Positions 60,125 to 64,000 of a stretch of 64,000 nt of DNA are shown piece by piece. The position numbers and the translations under genes were made by a program. The notes under the pieces were generated by a model. It searched no databases, was not told the DNA's origin, and saw nothing but the letters and a program-made list of their open reading frames with translations. The DNA is from Iocasia fonsfrigidae. Its GTDB lineage: Bacteria; Bacillota; Halanaerobiia; Halanaerobiales; DTU029. The stretch is from NCBI RefSeq assembly GCF_017751145.1, contig NZ_CP046640.1, positions 248,001 through 312,000 on the forward strand, written 5' to 3'. Positions within the stretch are counted from its first letter, which is position 1. Every line of letters starts with the position of its first letter.

Positions 60125-61063
60125 ATGTCAATAATAAGTTTTTTGAAATTAGTGGAGATTCAAACCAAGGTGGCTAGTCTAATACCATTTTTACTGGGGA
60201 CTGTGTTTGCCCTTTATCGTTATGAACAATTTAATACTAAAAACTTTTTATTTATGTTTATTTCCCTATTGGCCTTTGATATGGCGGCAACAGCTATTAA
60301 TAACTACTATGACTATAAAAATGCAGTCAAGAAATATGGATATAACTATGAACAGCATAATGCTATTAGCAGAGATGATCTTAGTGAACGTTCAGTAATA
60401 ATTGTGGTAACAGTTTTACTAAATATTGCAATTCTGGCCGGGGTGTTTTTATTTGCTAACAGCGATTCTGTTGTACTTATACTGGGGGTTATTTCTTTTT
60501 TGGTAGGTATTTTTTATTCCTTTGGTCCGGTTCCAATTTCCAGGATGCCTCTGGGGGAGTTTTTTTCAGGCTTTTTCATGGGATTTATTATAGTTTTTAT
60601 TGCCGTTTATATACATGTTTATGACCAGGGTATTATTAGTATTTTAGTTAATGAAGGTATTACCTGGATAGGTTTGGATTTTGAGGAAATCGTCTATCTT
60701 TTCCTGGTGTCTATACCGGCTGTAATGGGTATTGCTAATATTATGCTGGCCAATAATATCTGTGATATTGAAGATGATATAGAAAATAGACGTTATACCC
60801 TACCTGTTTATATCGGTAAAAAAGATGCCCTGATTTTGTTTAAATACTTATATTATATAATATATTTTATTATTATAGTCTCTGTTTTCTTAAACATCTT
60901 GTCTCCTATAGTATTATTAACCTTATTAACTCTATTAGTGGTGGTCAAAAACATTAAATTGTTCTCACAAAAACAAAGTAAAGCAGATACCTTTGTACTG
61001 TCTGTAAAAAACTTTGTCTTGATTAACCTGGTTTATTTGTTAACTATTGGGGTATCAATTTAA
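60125..61063 (+). CDS. UbiA-family prenyltransferase, MenA-like
   Basis: An integral membrane enzyme that attaches a polyprenyl chain to an aromatic ring; the MenA branch uses 1,4-dihydroxy-2-naphthoate for menaquinone. I start at ATG 60125 with GGAGGG at 60115-60120; the ATG at 60113 overlaps that site. The 312 residues hold about eight helices. The two acidic motifs are AINNYYDYKNAVKKYG near residue 60 and NNICDIEDDIENRRYTLPVYI (positions about 202-222), which bind the Mg-diphosphate. The gene stands alone, with no men genes beside it, so menaquinone or another quinone-like product is possible. Confidence 0.85.
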   Translation: MSIISFLKLVEIQTKVASLIPFLLGTVFALYRYEQFNTKNFLFMFISLLAFDMAATAINNYYDYKNAVKKYGYNYEQHNAISRDDLSERSVIIVVTVLLNIAILAGVFLFANSDSVVLILGVISFLVGIFYSFGPVPISRMPLGEFFSGFFMGFIIVFIAVYIHVYDQGIISILVNEGITWIGLDFEEIVYLFLVSIPAVMGIANIMLANNICDIEDDIENRRYTLPVYIGKKDALILFKYLYYIIYFIIIVSVFLNILSPIVLLTLLTLLVVVKNIKLFSQKQSKADTFVLSVKNFVLINLVYLLTIGVSI

Positions 61064-61090
61064 TTGTGATTAAATTACGCCAGTAAAAAT

Positions 61091-61116
61091 AAAACCGGGT
61101 TAAAAAACCCGGTTTT
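61091..61116. terminator. Bidirectional terminator between menA-like and CAP genes
   Basis: AAAACCGGGTT (61091-61101), loop AAAA, AACCCGGTTTT (61106-61116). The A-run and T-run arms make it work in both directions between the convergent genes. Confidence 0.9.
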
Positions 61117-61123
61117 ACCTAAT

Positions 61124-61972
61124 TTATTGTGGTACTCCAGTAAATAATTCTACATAGATATAGGCATTATCTTCTTGCTTGACACCTATGCCGATATGGG
61201 TAAAATTAGGATTAAGTATATTGCGGCGGTGACCACTTGATCTCATTAAGGCAGAATGTGCCCGGGAAACAGAGGTGTTTTTGGCTAGATTTTCTCCAGC
61301 ATATTGATATTCAACATTAAACTGGTCTAACATATCAAAAGGGCTGCCGTAGGTTGGAGAGTTGTGGCTAAAGTAATTATTATCAACCATATCCTGGGCT
61401 TTTACTCTAGCTACCCGGTTAAGTTCGCCACTTGCTTTCAGTACAGGAAGGTCATTTTTTCTCCTTTCCTGGTTCACCAAGTTAAGCAGCTGACTCTCCT
61501 GATTAGATGGTGGGTTGGCCTGGTTTCCATTATTAGCCTGTGTAGGTGGTGTTTGTGTATTGCCATTTCCCGATTGAGCTGGTTCTTGTGTTTGAGGTGT
61601 TTGATTATTTTGATTACCACCCCCAGGTGCTTGGATTTCATTATTTGTTTGACCGTCTTTTACAACCGGGCTTGTCTGTGTTGAGTCTATACACCCTACC
61701 CGGTAATCATCAAGGCGTACAATATACCAATCATCGATTTTTCCAAGGACTCTGACAACATCATTCTGGGAGAGTTTGCTTATTGTTCCGAATTGATTAC
61801 TGGCACCTGCTTTGACAGGCAGACTACTGCTATTTACCCGGCAGTATTGTACATCAGCTGTTTGAAAGATAGAGGATTGGAGGGGTTCTACTGGCTGGCT
61901 CTGCTCCTGTTGACTGCATGAGACCAATGATATTGTCAGCAGCACAAAGAGTAAAAACTTGGCTTTTTTCAT
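61124..61972 (-). CDS. CAP-domain (SCP/PR1) lipoprotein with SH3-like region
   Basis: A 282-residue surface lipoprotein. Signal and lipobox: LLTISLVSC with Cys19 as the lipid-anchored residue. Residues about 40-95 resemble a bacterial SH3 domain (VQYCRVNSSSLPVKAGAS, LGKIDDWYIVRLDDYRVGCI in parts). A low-complexity Gln/Asn/Pro/Thr linker follows at about 105-155. The CAP domain at about 160-282 has NLVNQERRKNDLPVL, NYFSHNSPTYGSPFDML, YAGENLAKN and HRRNILNPNFTHIGIGV (with the conserved His and Glu). YkwD-like proteins of this kind are secreted in many Firmicutes; their biochemical role is not settled. AGGAGG precedes the ATG at 61972. Confidence 0.9.
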   Translation of the reverse strand: MKKAKFLLFVLLTISLVSCSQQEQSQPVEPLQSSIFQTADVQYCRVNSSSLPVKAGASNQFGTISKLSQNDVVRVLGKIDDWYIVRLDDYRVGCIDSTQTSPVVKDGQTNNEIQAPGGGNQNNQTPQTQEPAQSGNGNTQTPPTQANNGNQANPPSNQESQLLNLVNQERRKNDLPVLKASGELNRVARVKAQDMVDNNYFSHNSPTYGSPFDMLDQFNVEYQYAGENLAKNTSVSRAHSALMRSSGHRRNILNPNFTHIGIGVKQEDNAYIYVELFTGVPQ

Positions 61973-62206
61973 ATTGAAACCTCCTATTTTTTTATTTAGG
62001 AATATTATTTGTCAGTTGCTTAAGAAATATTAGTAGTATTAAAGTTATTTACTTTAAAGTTCGAGGTTATTAAAGTATCAAAGGATTAGGGTTAATAGTT
62101 GATATTTAAGCCGGTAACCGGCCTATTAAAGTTTACTTTATTTAAGCATTATAGATTAAAGTTTTCTTGAAAGTATAAAAAAATAGATAGTTTAATTAAA
62201 AGATGA

Positions 62207-63364
<1,158 letters not shown>

Positions 63365-63410
63365 TCATTAGTTTAATTGACAAAAATAGTATTTAAGGGG
63401 GTTGAGAATA

Positions 63411-64000
63411 GTGGAGGATAGAATCTTAATAATAGAAGATGAAAAACAGATAGCCCGTTTTATGGAATTAGAACTAACACATGAAGGGTATCAGGTTGTA
63501 GTTGAATATAATGGCAAAGAAGGCCTGGTCAGCTGGCAGGAGAGCGATTTTAGTTTGATTATATTAGATATTATGTTACCGGGTTTAGATGGGATTGAGC
63601 TCTGTCAGAGGATACGCAGAGAATCTAATATCCCGATAATAATGGTTACTGCCAAAGATTCTACGTCAGATAAAGTCAAGGGGTTAGATATAGGTGCTGA
63701 TGATTATCTAACAAAACCATTTGTCATTGAAGAATTATTAGCCCGTATCAGAGCCTTGCTGCGCAGGAATATTAATAGTAATGAAGCTGATAAAAGAGGC
63801 CTGCTCAAGGTCGATAATTTAGTAGTAGATCAGGTAAAATACAGGGTCAGTAGGGCTGAAGAGGTAATAGAGCTTACTAAAAAAGAGTATGATCTGCTGG
63901 TATATCTCTTAATAAATAAGGGTATGGTTCTTTCACGGGAGAAAATATTGAATGATGTCTGGGGATATGATTATGTAGGAGAAACAAATATAGTTGATGT
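63411..64000 (+). CDS. OmpR/PhoB-type response regulator, 3' end outside window
   Basis: The first 196 codons of a two-component response regulator. The start is GTG 63411 behind AAGGGGG. The receiver domain (1-118) has the acidic pocket Glu9-Asp10, the phosphorylation site Asp53 in LIILDIMLPGLDG, Thr80 and Lys102 in YLTKPF. After a linker the winged-helix output domain begins near residue 130 (LKVDNLVVDQVKYRV, LTKKEYDLLVYLL, MVLSREKILNDVWGYDY) and is cut at the window end before its final hairpin. A histidine kinase gene is expected downstream. The signal sensed is not visible. Confidence 0.93.
   Translation, partial: MEDRILIIEDEKQIARFMELELTHEGYQVVVEYNGKEGLVSWQESDFSLIILDIMLPGLDGIELCQRIRRESNIPIIMVTAKDSTSDKVKGLDIGADDYLTKPFVIEELLARIRALLRRNINSNEADKRGLLKVDNLVVDQVKYRVSRAEEVIELTKKEYDLLVYLLINKGMVLSREKILNDVWGYDYVGETNIVD

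Noticed and set aside
61546-61755. Plus-strand frames opposite the CAP lipoprotein linker
   Set aside because: They arise from the low-complexity Gln/Asn/Pro linker read on the other strand; the lipobox and CAP motifs support the minus-strand gene.

Overview
The window is AT-rich DNA from a Gram-positive-type anaerobe, probably a Clostridia-like lineage; Halanaerobiales is my best guess from the mix of TRAP and ribose-type sugar transporters, but this is inference, not proof. Support comes from strong GGAGG ribosome binding sites, frequent TTG and GTG starts, sigma-A promoters with 17-bp spacers, and a SPOCS-like (spore-coat-type) domain. Most of the window is a sugar and sugar-acid catabolism landscape in which each module has its own regulator and transporter. 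No tRNA, rRNA, CRISPR array or complete insertion sequence was seen.

Layout. 1-12.5 kb: a hexuronate/aldonate module. A GntR/FCD regulator, a zinc dehydrogenase (YjmD-like), mannonate dehydratase (UxuA), a TRAP transporter (DctPQM), a LarA-family epimerase and an SDR-type fructuronate reductase (UxuB) lie in order. The TRAP genes are duplicated almost perfectly (1-2744 and 7526-10269, period 7525 bp), with a VapBC-type toxin-antitoxin pair between. A frameshifted uxuA relic follows uxuB. 12.8-19.4 kb: a second sugar-acid module (TRAP transporter, KduD, zinc dehydrogenase) bracketed by two paralogous IclR regulators. 19.5-22.6 kb: a glutaredoxin-thioredoxin reductase fusion, then a scar zone with an orphan gene fragment, a truncated IS200-type transposase, a perfect 40-bp palindrome, a coiled-coil gene and a relic whose two ends match the two ends of a lactate-utilisation operon (EtfB start joined to a LarA end).

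22.6-40.1 kb: L-rhamnose genes (DeoR regulator, aldolase, RhaB, RhaA, RhaM, ABC transporter) followed by L-fucose genes (LacI regulator, ABC transporter, FucU, FucI). The fucose set has no kinase or aldolase here, so the rhamnose enzymes may serve both sugars. Two small related elements (27474-27597 and 31547-31621) with terminal inverted repeats and 3-bp target duplications look like MITEs. 40.1-44.6 kb (minus strand): MurNAc salvage genes murQ, murP, mupG and an RpiR-type regulator, with paired operators in the promoter.

44.9-55.9 kb: the most unusual block. It has a polysaccharide pyruvyl transferase, a DUF6385-like protein, three TPR glycosyltransferases, a 753-residue glycosyltransferase-methyltransferase-glycosyltransferase, a SPOCS-like/DUF6385-like fusion and a sulfotransferase. 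I read it as a system that builds and anchors an anionic glycan on a surface protein, possibly of the spore. 56-64 kb: an orphan ribose-type ABC transporter behind a 500-nt leader, a UbiA/MenA prenyltransferase, a CAP-domain lipoprotein, MnmA and the start of an OmpR-type response regulator cut by the window end.
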